From contig UZAN01039854.1 of NCBI GenBank assembly GCA_900618425.1, positions 44,581-56,184 on the forward strand: a DNA stretch of 11,604 nucleotides, read 5' to 3'. The position numbers and the translations under genes were made by a program. The notes under the pieces are model-generated. The model worked only from the letters and a program-made list of their open reading frames with translations, did no database searches and had not been told where the DNA came from. The number at the start of each line of letters is the position of its first letter. The stretch's first letter is position 1. The DNA is from Echinostoma caproni. Its lineage: Eukaryota > Platyhelminthes > Trematoda > Plagiorchiida > Echinostomatidae. Shown in pieces: positions 1 to 9,152 of the stretch.

Positions 1-183
1 TCCCACCCGTCCACATGCTCCTCTTTTCGGCATTTATTCTCTTGTATTAAACTTTATGAGAATTTCAAATGGGAATTCGTCGTCTGTCTATAGAAAATGA
101 AGCGTGAACTGAAAAGCTAGGAAGTACTCTGAACAGCTGTTTCGACCTGGTTGGGTCTCATCCGTGCAATGCGAATCCGTCGA

Positions 184-255
184 CCCAGCTGGAGATCGAA
201 CTCGGGACCTCATGGGTAGAACGCAAGCATACTGCCCACTCGGTCACTCCGGGGC
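184..255 (-). repeat. tRNA-derived SINE head (Pol III promoter-like)
   Basis: Read on the minus strand, this 72-nt stretch has the layout of a tRNA. An A-box-like TGACCGAGTGGGC lies at 234-246 and a B-box-like GAGTTCGATCTCC at 191-203, spaced as in a tRNA gene. The expected stems, particularly the T stem, do not pair well, so a working tRNA gene is unlikely. A SINE head or tRNA pseudogene is the better reading. The element's body would extend toward lower coordinates (about 120-183), but its end cannot be placed from a single copy. A short plus-strand open frame across it (164-400) is a by-product of the repeat and is not called as a gene. Confidence 0.55.
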
Positions 256-1095
256 AGCTGATCAGACCGTTTTCTTTCATTGTCGATTTACACGATATAG
301 CACAACCCATCATGGTGAGCTTGCTGCAGGCCACAGACCTGTGCTAGTTGTATTCTGCTTGGTCCGACTCCTAACCAATGAGGAACAGATCGCAAGTTAA
401 TTACGTCGGAATGCTTCACTTTGCATGTAGTACGAAACCGCGAATTTTATTCGAAGTGACGACGACCAGTGTACATTTTTAACTGAAATGCAATTAAATA
501 AACCTAAGCAAGTTATACAAATACAAATACAGAAATAAACAGTCATATAGCTTTTTAAACTCTACAGTACGTCTCTACGCCGATCTGTTGTAGTTCATAC
601 AAATAAGTGCATTGATGCTCTGGTTAGTTTTAAAACCTGTCCACGTTTTCTTGCATTGGTAAATAATCGCCCTGATATTTAGTCAAAAAAAAACGTAAAA
701 TCTGATTTTGTTAAATAACCGAAATCTTGTCTTGGTCTGCTTATGCTATTAACGTTTTTTGCAAACAGTCAAAGAGATTATGCCTTGATGCATACACGAA
801 GCGGGCCGTTTCAACCTGACCTTGTTCGTGAATTTGTGGTAGTTGGCATTCTTCCGCACTGATTATAATTTACCCCCACCCCGATTTTAATCCCTCATTC
901 AAGGGAAAAATGATTCCCCATTGTGTAATTTCGAAATTGACGCAGGTCTTTATTAATCATACTGTAGTATGCCGGACCGACCCCAGTTCTGAATCCCTTA
1001 GAAATACACTGGCAGATTGATTCCGGGCAACGCAGTCCGAGTTCTGATAGAAAATGGCGTCTTCGCCAAAGGCCGCACCATCCCTGGCCACTCAC
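256..1095. other. non-coding stretch, nothing recognised
   Basis: No supported gene was found here. The sequence has short A/T runs and scattered stops in all frames. At 895-1095 the minus strand has overlapping short open frames downstream of the exon candidate at 1096-1168; they lack independent support and may be intron or an unrecognised dispersed repeat. Confidence 0.4.
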
Positions 1096-1168
1096 TGACG
1101 CTCTCTATGCACAAGTAGGACACACTTCTCACAATAGGTTCTCCGTGAAGAGAGGGCTTCCAAACGAC
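1096..1168 (-). CDS. candidate internal exon (73 nt), product unknown
   Basis: On the minus strand a pyrimidine-rich tract (TTTTGTATTTTCTCTG) leads into ATGCAG, a good acceptor with the exon starting at 1168. The block ends at CA followed by GTGAGT, a near-consensus donor. Two of its three frames are open. One reads VVWKPSLHGEPIVRSV and onward; the other begins RLEALSSRRTYCEKCV and includes a Cys-x2-Cys pair. The 73-nt length changes phase, so the true frame cannot be chosen without the neighbouring exons. No known family was recognised. Chance pairing of splice signals in intronic DNA is the main alternative. Confidence 0.35.
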
Positions 1169-2871
1169 CTGCATGACAGAGAAAATACAAAAAGCAGCCA
1201 TGAATCAGAAGTTTCATTGAAACATGCGCACGATTCACAATTGCATCAAAATGGCTGCGTCCGTGTCTTCACTACAATACGACAACTGAAAGCATTATGA
1301 TATTTTCAATCTCGATTTACATCTATCTACTATCGTAATTCTTAAATTACTGAGCATACACCCTCAGGAAGCATACACAGCTTATTAACTTAACTTGAAT
1401 TAGTATAGAATGAAAAGTTAACAAGTTTGTTTCCGTGCTATTTGTGCATAAGAAAATAAAACAGAAGCCCAGTTACAGTTTCAAGATCAAGTCCTTGCGT
1501 GTCTTGTTTCTAACTTCGGAGGCTACGACAAATAATGCCTTTAGTATGCTTCCAGTTGGAAACGGTTTTATTCTCAGCGAACCGTGTCGTGAAACCGACC
1601 AGTAGGCTAACACACTGGAACATACTGGATCGTTTGAGCATGCAGCTCTGTTTGCCAAAATGCTAATATTTTAGGCAATTTCTACATCGGTATCAATTCA
1701 CATCCCACGGATGAACTGCGAAGGAACAGACCTGCAAAGACTAAGGTAGTACAGAAAAGAACAGTCTGTACGGATCTGAGCACAGATCACGAATCACGAA
1801 TCGTGAATTACGGACGCAACTGGAACATTGAATCGCACTAGCACCTGCACGCTGGTATCTCACGTAAACGAGATAGAGGTAGCAGTTCATTTACTGGAGG
1901 AAATCTAGGGAACTAAAAAACAACATTTACAAAAGATGTTTATTGGTTATTCAGATATCCACCAATCGCGTGCTTGTATTCTTGTCGTCATACAGCTTCT
2001 GTCGGGACCGTACAACTTCCGATTGGCCGACACGATCGACCTGTGGTTCGTTCTCCAGAAACTGTAACGCGACGCGCCGTGGCTGGCGTTATCACGTAGG
2101 CTAGGAACCCTTTCAATAGACCTTCATTTATTTTCATGAAAATCGACGAAGAAAGCGTCGAATTGATTAATGCATGAATCTTTTCAAATATTCAATATTT
2201 AGTTGGCAATTCCAACGGTATAGTTTTTTCTCCATTTGAGGGAGTGTCTCCACGACACAATGCGATGTTGATCACCGGTGGCGCTAGCACGACCTGGTTT
2301 ACGGACAACATATATGAGAAAGAATTCTGGCTGAATCACTCGACGTGTTTGTATTTTCTATGGATAAGTAATCACACAAGTGCATCGAAACATTGACCGG
2401 ATAGTTTAACAGCATAAAACTTCATTTAGAACAAACTATTCAAGTAAACAATTCAAAGGATAAGATGTATTTTTTGTGAAACGCTTCTCTGTTCTCTCAG
2501 CTTATCCCGTTTGCCCAGACTCTGTTAGTCACATGTTCCGAATCGGATTGTGATCTATCTATTCCGAGGGTACGTGACCGCACTTCATTGATCATTCAGC
2601 TAACCTAGACTACAAAAGGGATAAAGAATAGAGCTGATGGATTGGGATATGGTATCAACGTGATTGTGGAAGTGCCTACTTCTCTTGTGGGCATTGTTCC
2701 CTTCGCATTACTCGTTCGTCCTTCAAATGTGGTATTTGATACAACATGTGCTACTTTACCTTACTAATTTGTCTCAATTCATAGCTTGTTATGTTTACTA
2801 AAAACGGTAGACCATTTTAGTGCACGCTTATTGGAGTATTCGTAACGGTAATCAATAAATTGTCACAATAC
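1169..2871. other. non-coding stretch with a small dyad
   Basis: No gene is supported. A minus-strand open frame of about 60 codons (1473-1658) has no splice or homology support. Around 1787-1806 the heptamer CACGAAT occurs twice and is followed by a reversed copy, giving a TCACGA/TCGTGA dyad; this is short and may be chance. The rest is AT-rich sequence with no recognised repeat. Confidence 0.4.
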
Positions 2872-2935
2872 CTCCATAGTTCATCCTCATTTCCCAAAGC
2901 CTCAAGTCCCCGAGAGCTCTTCTTCATTCTTTTCA
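2872..2935 (-). CDS. candidate internal exon (64 nt), product unknown
   Basis: The minus strand shows a well-formed acceptor: a branch-point-like ATAACTG, then TGTTTATTTTTCAG, with the exon starting at 2935. The open frame reads KRMKKSSRGLEALGNEDE, then LWR, and meets AG followed by GTATTG as a donor at 2872/2871. Without that donor the frame runs on about 17 codons to a stop near 2817, which would make this a terminal exon. The peptide is short, highly charged and lysine-rich at its start. It matches no family I recognise. The acceptor is among the best in the window. Confidence 0.4.
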
Positions 2936-4322
2936 CTGAAAAATAAACACAGTTATCGCGATGGCATTTGCTGTGTGTTTCATAATTGTCTGATTTCAGA
3001 TTGTCTATTCGAAACACTGTTCGGATTCAACATTGTTTTCAAACAAAAAATTGATTCCATCAGTTCTTTCACAGCCAAAATCAAGATGCGGATATTTTCT
3101 GTGAAAGTTTTTCTCGCAATAATTGACTGGGATCAAAGCTAGTTGCTGAATGGATTAGAACACAGACTTATCGTAAAGAACCCCCCCCCCCACACACACA
3201 CACACTCCGTAGATTTATCTTAGGCAAATGCAACAACACACTAGACGGTAGCCTTAGCAAAAAAAACACTGAAAAGCTATTCATTCGTCACATAGCTGTT
3301 TATTCCAGAGGGAAAAGTTTTAATCTTCCTTCACTTTTCATCGATTAAGTCGTAATAAAATATTCAAAGTGGTCTGCACCAATGACAATGCAGGAACACT
3401 TAACCCTTGTGAAGCGATTACTTTCATCTGATCGAGAGAAACAAGCCTCGAGCCAAGCACCAAGCGTTGTTCATACTCCGGGCACTGCCTTGGTGGGCCC
3501 TTTTTTTAATTTCTATTGATTTCCAACTAGTGTGCACGCTACTCACACGCTCAGTTGTGTTCTACTTTGTGCACCCTGTTGAGATGCAGGAAAATCGTCC
3601 GAGAGACAAATTATACAACGGTACTATATGGCGGTTTCTCTCTTCTCACATACATGACTGGAAAAACTTAATTAGGCGTGGCAACATATGGATCTCATTC
3701 CCACCCTGTGGAAAAAAATCAATACATCAACGCATGTGTTCCTTCAAGCTGTTTTCGTGAACACTCTGTTACACTCAGCAAAAAACTGTGCTGTCATCTA
3801 GTTAACTTAAATCGAAACTTTACTTGTCATGGGCCTCATTGACTGTTACAACCAAAGATGAACCAGTATCCATGACTTCAGTTATGACAAAATTTGCTAA
3901 CAATGTAAACACTGATTTTGCCGATAGATCAGGAAAAGCACCAGTGAAGAAGATGCAAGCCAATGGTGAAATCTAGCTATCGTTCAACATATAGGTTATT
4001 CTCATCGCAAGCTCAAAAGAAATTCATGGTAAAGTAGTCCGCTGAGATAATGATGAGCGGTAGTTTGTGATAATCCACAGTAACTGTGCCGTATTACCAC
4101 GAGAGATCTATCGAATCACATGACTCGTGAACGATAATTTTATGTATAAGGATTGCAAAATAAGACTCCCCTAGAAACAGAACTTTTGTTCTATCCGTGG
4201 AGAAAAAGCTTTTTCTTGAAATACCAAGAATCACATTGCATCATTCTTGTTTGTTGATGGGTTTTGGAATTGGATTGACACATTGAAGTTGGATAACTGG
4301 ATATACGTCATTTTTTTTGTAA
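2936..4322. other. non-coding stretch with microsatellite
   Basis: No supported gene. A plus-strand open frame of 97 codons (3467-3760) has hydrophobic and basic segments but no start context, splice support or recognisable motif. On the minus strand a good acceptor (CTGCATCTCAACAG) and a GTGAGT donor enclose only 29 nt (3547-3575); this is noted but not called as an exon. Confidence 0.4.
3181..3205. repeat. compound microsatellite, C11 then (AC)7
   Basis: A run of 11 C is followed directly by an alternating AC tract of about 14 nt. It is low-complexity DNA, prone to slippage and sequencing error, with no feature on either side that suggests a role. Confidence 0.95.
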
Positions 4323-4385
4323 TTAGTCCCAATGAATCGAATGAGTTATAATTGTTATGCGCGTTGTCCAGGGTTTAAATCCGGA
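4323..4385 (+). repeat. decayed tRNA-derived repeat relic
   Basis: TAGTCCCAATGAATCGAA at 4324-4341 resembles a degenerate tRNA A box and D arm. About 48 nt downstream, GGGTTTAAATCCGG (4371-4384) looks like a B box in which the central CG has become TA, as expected from decay of a CpG. The spacing fits a tRNA-like head. The sequence immediately after it (GAATCGGTCGAC onward) may be the SINE body. The element is old and its ends are not definable here. Confidence 0.4.
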
Positions 4386-5912
4386 ATCGGTCGACAAATC
4401 AGCGCCGGTCAGAAAAACGGAATTCAAAGCCCAATGTGTCCAGTCGGACGGTTAAGTAGATAACCTGATAACTGTGTTTAACAATTAGGCCTCAAGGGTT
4501 TTTAATCAATATAACAAACAAAACAAATCAAATCTAATTGGAAAAGGAGGGTTCAAAGCATGTTTTTCAAGTGTGATTTAGATCAACGTATGTCCGGTCG
4601 ATAATCAATTGTTTGTTAGTGAATCAAACGTGACGATGTTGACAGACGTTTGTTCTGTGTAGTCAGACACCTGAGTCGGCCTAATTTTGGATACGGAATT
4701 CTAAAATCGTAAAACTGAATGGGGAAAAATGCAATACGTGTCAGCACACTCGATTTTCCGTCGGTTTCGAATTTACCTCACATCTGACTGTTGTTTCCGT
4801 TACAACAGGAGAGCAAAAACATTCTAATTTGGTCTAAATAAACCGGTTATCTTTCAACAAATGAGTGTTCTCCGTAGTGTTAGCAACATGTGATTACCAG
4901 CTTTGGTTGGTCCTGGACAAAGTTGATTACTACCGTCGTTTACTCAATGAATCAGATATAATCTGCATCAACTGACGGTGCATTTTCCCTGTTTGTGGGA
5001 CGTATTCATAAGGAGCAAACCTTAATGTGAAAAAAGGCAGGGTAAAATAGCCCACAGCAACGAATTTACGAGATCCTAACTGACTATTGTATCGCGCTAG
5101 TGACCAAAAATGACACTAAACTGCACAAATGTGGCCCGTAGTATTACGGCGGCGGTGCAACTCAACTCACAACGATCAATATCTTTTGTTACAAATTATT
5201 GTGCTTTCCACTAATGAAGCTATACATTGTTGGAAGGATACGGGACATAGAGAAAGCGTCACAATGATTCCAAGTTATTCTCTTTGAAGTGCCGTAAGTT
5301 GTCGGTGAAACGGTTCAAGAAAAGGTGGTCAATGTGACATAACTTGGGAAAACATATTTGAAAATCCAGGCTTTCGGCACCTCGAAACAGATACTTAGCA
5401 AGAGTGATTAGTCATCTGAATCTTGCCTAGTGATGAGCCATGAAAAGGATTGGCACAGATGGGGCAACCTCGAGGAAACGGGAACCCAAAAAAGGACAAG
5501 GAAAAATGGACAAGAAAACTATGACCAATGATTAGTAATGCGAGATACTTTGACGTGTAGGCGGTCAAGCGTGGAAGCGGGTGTGTGTATGCATGTGGAG
5601 GAGAGGCACTGCATACAATCAGGCGTCAATTGGAGATGCGTTTGGGCTGTGTATGAGAGTGGAAAGTTGGCTAGCATGAATCAGCCCACTGAGATGTAAA
5701 TCAAATTTACCTTTTTTGATTCATATTAAGAAACGAATGATTAAATAATTGGATAAAAAATTGCCGGATCCGCATATCTGACTCAACATACAGGACCGGT
5801 AAACGGATCGCGTGCTTCAGGAGAACGTTGTCTAATTATTTGTGAACTACTTAATATAGAGTGAGTGCCTGCTGGTGCCGGTATTTCGTACAGCACGGAA
5901 AGCAGGGGAAAG
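4386..5912. other. non-coding stretch, nothing recognised
   Basis: No open frame with coding character or paired splice signals was found. There is a purine-rich patch at about 5460-5525 and a GT/G-rich patch at about 5570-5610. A GTGAGT donor-like site near 5862 has no acceptor giving an open exon upstream of it. Confidence 0.4.
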
Positions 5913-6214
5913 TGTTGTGAGATAGTACTCACTAAAGAAGTGGCACACAAAAGGATGAGATCAGCGCTTTCTTTGAACGACCAAAAATGAATAACACCCG
6001 TTGGACCGAATCACTTCTGTTCGATATGGTGAACACAAGAATGCGCATCTGATAGTGGATCGTTTCATTAACTATCCTGTATGTGTGCGGGAATTTGGCA
6101 AACTTGTTCGAAATGAGATATTTTGTTGTATGACTGAAAATTTAATCATATCCTGATCGTTATTGGCAATAAACAACTATTCTCGACCAGGCATCAAATT
6201 GTCGGATTATATCA
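5913..6214 (+). repeat. diverged third copy of the inverted-repeat arm
   Basis: This segment aligns along its length with the left arm at 9613-9929. Shared blocks include GTTGTGAGATA at the start, AACTATCCT, AACTTGTTC, ATATTTTGTTGTATGA and CTCGACCA near the end. By eye, identity is roughly three-quarters. It lacks a G-rich insertion of about 14 bp (near 9786-9801 in the left arm). One frame, about 5999-6140, stays open across the place where the arms are frameshifted: YGEHKNAHLIVDRFINYPVC, then VREFGKLVRNEIFCCM, then a stop. Substitutions between copies fall at all codon positions, so present selection on a protein is not evident. It shows that the arm belongs to a dispersed repeat family. 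Confidence 0.8.
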
Positions 6215-6657
6215 GTATGACTTGGATTTGAATAATAATGGTAGAGCGAAAAGATCCGAGTCAAAGTTTACGGACTGAACGACACTGGAGTCAAGGTGCA
6301 ACTGAGTCGTGAAAGAGGGATAGTTAGGTGAAATGTTCCTATTGGAGGTTTTTATAGTCATTAAAAGGCTGTAAGCACACAGCTGTTGCGAAAGATGTAA
6401 CCCATAGGAGAGTGAAAGGTGTAGATTACTGCCATCATCGTCATCAGGTTGAAAGTTCACAAAATCGTGTTTCCCTAATGAAAGTGAGATGGCTGTGATT
6501 GAAATGATGGAGTTTTGAGAGATGCCGCGCATTTAATGTATAGGCTTAGAAAACGTTTCATCCATTCAAACGATTATGGATGGGGTATGGGAACACTCAA
6601 GAAATGCGAAATCCCTGGCACAGATTCCCGGGATTACCACATGGATTTCTTATCTAG
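6215..6657. other. non-coding stretch
   Basis: A minus-strand open frame of 106 codons (6212-6532) is rich in Ser and Leu and has no recognisable motif or splice support; it is treated as chance. Upstream of 6658 the plus strand is open from 6576, but no start signal is evident. Confidence 0.35.
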
Positions 6658-6770
6658 CGGACCACATGCACAAGTGCGAGAAAAGATATAAATTGCATGA
6701 ACCAGTGCACTCGATGAGACAGGAACACAACTCACCATCGAAATCAACGGCAAATGTCCGAATGACAAAC
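6658..6770 (+). CDS. candidate internal exon (113 nt), product unknown
   Basis: The acceptor is TTTCTTATCTAG, with the exon starting at 6658, and the donor is AAAC followed by consensus GTAAGT at 6771. The frame after two leading bases reads DHMHKCEKRYKLHEPVHSM and continues through a polar, Ser- and Asn-containing stretch to MTN. Its first ten residues resemble those of the exon candidate at 8558-8683: DHMHKCEKRY against DHLQRCLKRY, both directly after a TCTAG acceptor. That may mean an exon duplication or two members of one family, or be coincidence. The frame is open upstream to 6576, so a larger exon is possible. No known domain was recognised. Confidence 0.4.
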
Positions 6771-7487
6771 GTAAGTCTTCAACCGCACAGCTTTTTCGAA
6801 AGACTGAGCTAAAAGTAGACCGTAGAACAATAGGTCAATGCATTTGAACCTCAACTACTCGCTTCAAATTCGGGTATCTGTCTGTACCAAATTCTGTATG
6901 CAATTTCTCTAAAGTATTTTACCCAACTTGTTTTCTCTGGCAGCTTTTGTTGTTTCTGTTGTTGTCTTTTTTATTTACTTGATCTCATCTTGCCAATTTT
7001 TTGCTTTAGCTATTCTGGCTTCTGTTGAATATTCATTCTCGTTGGAATAGGGCTATTTGGAGAACCGTATTGTATACAGAACATTTCCACAAATGTTTGT
7101 GTGTAATCTGGGTGAAAATATTGGTTACAGAATCAGCCAGGTTATCTGGGCCCAAATCTGATCAGATTGGCATTCTTCCATCCGGTTACTATTCCAGAAT
7201 CTGGCATGCTTTATATATATATATATATATGGTGTTTATCATTTTTAACGTTCACTTCTTGATGTAAACTCTAAAAAAAGAAAGACTGTCAGGAATGGTT
7301 TCATCTGTCCTGTTCTATTGATTTCGCTGAGTGTGTACTGCAGGTCTTACTTGAGTCAATCTATAAGCTAATTTATGTCAATTAAATCCATGAAACTGGC
7401 TGAATGTAATGCCTACCATTGAACTACCACATAAACACCACACTGTATTGGTACAGACTATCAAAAAAACGTATTCGGGAATTCCGA
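6771..7487. other. non-coding stretch with pyrimidine-rich and TA-repeat patches
   Basis: About 6928-7020 is T-rich (TTGTTGTTTCTGTTGTTGTC and similar) and would suit an intron. An 80-codon plus-strand frame at 7025-7267 reads through the TA repeat and has no support. No gene is called. Confidence 0.4.
7212..7230. repeat. TA dinucleotide microsatellite
   Basis: An uninterrupted alternating TA tract of 19 nt. Simple repeat; no associated feature. Confidence 0.95.
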
Positions 7488-7550
7488 CCTGATTTGAACC
7501 CCGGGGCAAACAGATGCAATACCTTTATTTTCCCTGAACAATGCAGTCAG
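7488..7550 (-). repeat. possible tRNA-like relic (B box only clear)
   Basis: On the minus strand CCGGGGTTCAAATCAGG (7488-7504) is a good B-box match. An A box at the expected distance (near 7537-7552, CGGCGACTGACTG) is only a weak match. On the plus strand GGTTTCGAGTCC at about 7556-7567 is a second B-box-like word. The block is probably an assembly of old tRNA-derived repeats, but the boundaries are uncertain. Confidence 0.3.
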
Positions 7551-7705
7551 TCGCCGGTTTCGAGTCCAACGAATGCAATATGGTGTTCACCAAGGACTGA
7601 TCGACTCACGGATACGCGATTTCACAACGGCCGATTAGACGGTCAGTATCCATTGAGCATAAAATCGGTTAAACATTCCAGTACAACAGTGATCGGGTAG
7701 ACAAA

Positions 7706-7777
7706 CGGTGCTAGTCAAGGGGTTAAATTCATCCAAGTTAGTGACCCGGAAGTTCCGCGTTCGAAACCACTCCACCG
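7706..7777 (+). repeat. tRNA-like sequence, probable SINE head
   Basis: The ends CGGTG (7706-7710) and CACCG (7773-7777) can pair as an acceptor stem and enclose exactly 72 nt. Inside lie an A-box-like CTAGTCAAGGGG (7711-7722) followed by a D-loop-like TTAAAT, and a B box GTTCGAAACC (7759-7768). The T stem does not pair (CCGCG against CCACT apart from the closing pair). No CCA or discriminator logic is evident, and no convincing anticodon loop can be set. I therefore read this as a tRNA-derived SINE head or tRNA pseudogene, not a working tRNA gene. Confidence 0.5.
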
Positions 7778-8557
7778 CTGCCCAGTTTTCTCAATTTCTG
7801 CACTTTGCCACACAACTTTTTTATGATCGCAGCCCGTCAATCTGAAAGTTGACTACTCAATTGTGTATTCAACAAATCAAAACGGAATTAATTATAAAAG
7901 ACAAAAGAAATTCGTCTGAAAAGCCCTCGCAAAAAATGTGTGAGATGTAGCTGGACGACTTTCGAGCGAATGTTAGTCTCTGCTTAAGCAAGCGTAAGCA
8001 TGATGGATGCACACTGAGAGTGATCAGTTCTATCGGTCATGTTGTAAGACAAGTCATTTTCGAACCAGGACTTCCCTATGAAAAACCCACATCCTTGTCC
8101 TTTCTCTTTGTGAACGCTTACACCGAACAAACTATGATACGGGATCATCATGTCCCCAAATTATGCTTTCATTACTTACAGTTGCATAGCCTTAGGAATA
8201 TAATTTCTCTAAGCTCAATATTTTTCATCAAAGTGACAAATTTAGTACAATAGTTGTGGCGTTTATCTGGTATCAGATATACATGTACATAAGGAGAGCA
8301 GTTAAAAGAGTACTACTGGTCATAATATTCGATGAGTAAAGGTAAAAATAACGGTTGATAACTTCAGCACAAACTGAGAATCTTTGATGCATTATTTGAT
8401 AGATTTACAATTATAGTACTTAATTCCTCTTAGGCGAGTGCATAACTTTATTTCCTTCACTAAATATGAAGTGATTTCACTCATTTTGGTCTCGTAATCA
8501 ACTCTGATGCATTGATCCTTTCATTTTTCACCCAATCTATTCCATATGTCGGTCTAG
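7778..8557. other. non-coding stretch
   Basis: No gene is supported. A 14-codon open block after TAG at 7951, reading LDDFRANVSLCLSK and ending at a GTAAGC donor-like site, lacks a pyrimidine tract and is not called. A 77-codon plus-strand frame at 8020-8253 has no motif. Immediately before 8558 a T-rich tract (TTTCATTTTTCACCC) serves as the pyrimidine tract for the next exon candidate. Confidence 0.4.
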
Positions 8558-8683
8558 CTGGATCACTTACAACGCTGTTTGAAACGTTACGAAATCGAAC
8601 GATACGAGGCCGGCCAGGCAGTGCGTCGAATCGAGGATCGATTGAAAGAGCTTCGGGATCGAACTTCCGACCTACTGTCCAGT
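8558..8683 (+). CDS. candidate coiled-coil-encoding exon (126 nt)
   Basis: The acceptor is a T-rich tract ending GGTCTAG, with the exon starting at 8558. The donor is AGT followed by GTAAGT at 8684. The block is exactly 42 codons, with no stop. It begins LDHLQRCLKRYEIERYEAGQ and continues through RRIEDRLKELRDRTSDLL. Hydrophobic residues recur at heptad-like spacing among many Arg and Glu/Asp, typical of an amphipathic helix or coiled coil. The protein itself is not recognised. Caution: the sequence is CpG-rich and open in several frames on both strands, and its complement contains a B-box-like GTTCGATCC near 8660, so a relic of a tRNA-derived repeat is an alternative. The start resembles that of 6658-6770. 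Confidence 0.45.
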
Positions 8684-9115
8684 GTAAGTACACTACTGTA
8701 TGTCTTTGTTTTAGTTTGTAGGAACAGTTTCAGATGGCACACCATATTTTTTGACAAGTTGATAGCATTTATGAAGGTCTTCACCGACTTTTGTTATATG
8801 GAATCTTCAATTAATCAGATTTAAAGAGGTGTTTGTCACGAACGCTTTCCACAGAACGATAAAGAGAAATCGTCCCATCAGATCACCAACGCACATTTTG
8901 AATAGAACCCAATGTAGCGGACAAGACTTGTTTTTCGCTGATTCGTCTTCATCGGTTAATACATCACAATTTATATAACTCGATTAAAATACAGGAGGGC
9001 GGAGATATTACTTAAAAAAAATAACAGTAATAAATTGATTAGCTTGAAGGAATGTAGATAATGTCCACTGTTTTCGGTGTGGTGTTTAGTCCGGATTTAT
9101 CCACGAAGATTGTGA
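8684..9115. other. non-coding stretch
   Basis: Intron-like DNA with stops in all frames; nothing recognised. There is an A-run at about 9013-9022 and low-complexity TAATAA sequence beside it. Confidence 0.4.
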
Positions 9116-9152
9116 GGGGTGGGTGAAAACGGGGTGGGCGGAGGGTCATGGG
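9116..9152 (+). other. G-quadruplex-forming motif
   Basis: Six runs of three or more G occur within 37 nt: GGGG, GGG, GGGG, GGG, GGG and GGG, with loops of 1, 7, 1, 4 and 4 nt. This satisfies the usual G3+N1-7 pattern in several alternative ways. It stands out in otherwise AT-rich DNA. A role in transcription or replication is only possible, not shown. Confidence 0.75.

Noticed and set aside
1786..1807. CACGAAT repeats with TCACGA/TCGTGA dyad as an operator-like site
   Set aside because: Short, single occurrence, with no nearby gene start to give it meaning.
3547..3575. 29-nt minus-strand micro-exon between a good acceptor and GTGAGT
   Set aside because: The length is not a multiple of three, two of three frames contain stops, and it does not join in phase with the nearest exon candidate downstream.
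3467..3760. 97-codon plus-strand open frame with a hydrophobic start
   Set aside because: No ATG at its start, no recognisable domain, and length compatible with chance in this composition.
6212..6532. 106-codon minus-strand open frame
   Set aside because: Ser/Leu-rich low-information peptide, no splice signals, partly overlaps the end of a decayed repeat.
7706..7777. Functional tRNA gene
   Set aside because: The T stem does not pair and no anticodon loop can be set; tRNA-derived repeat is the better explanation.
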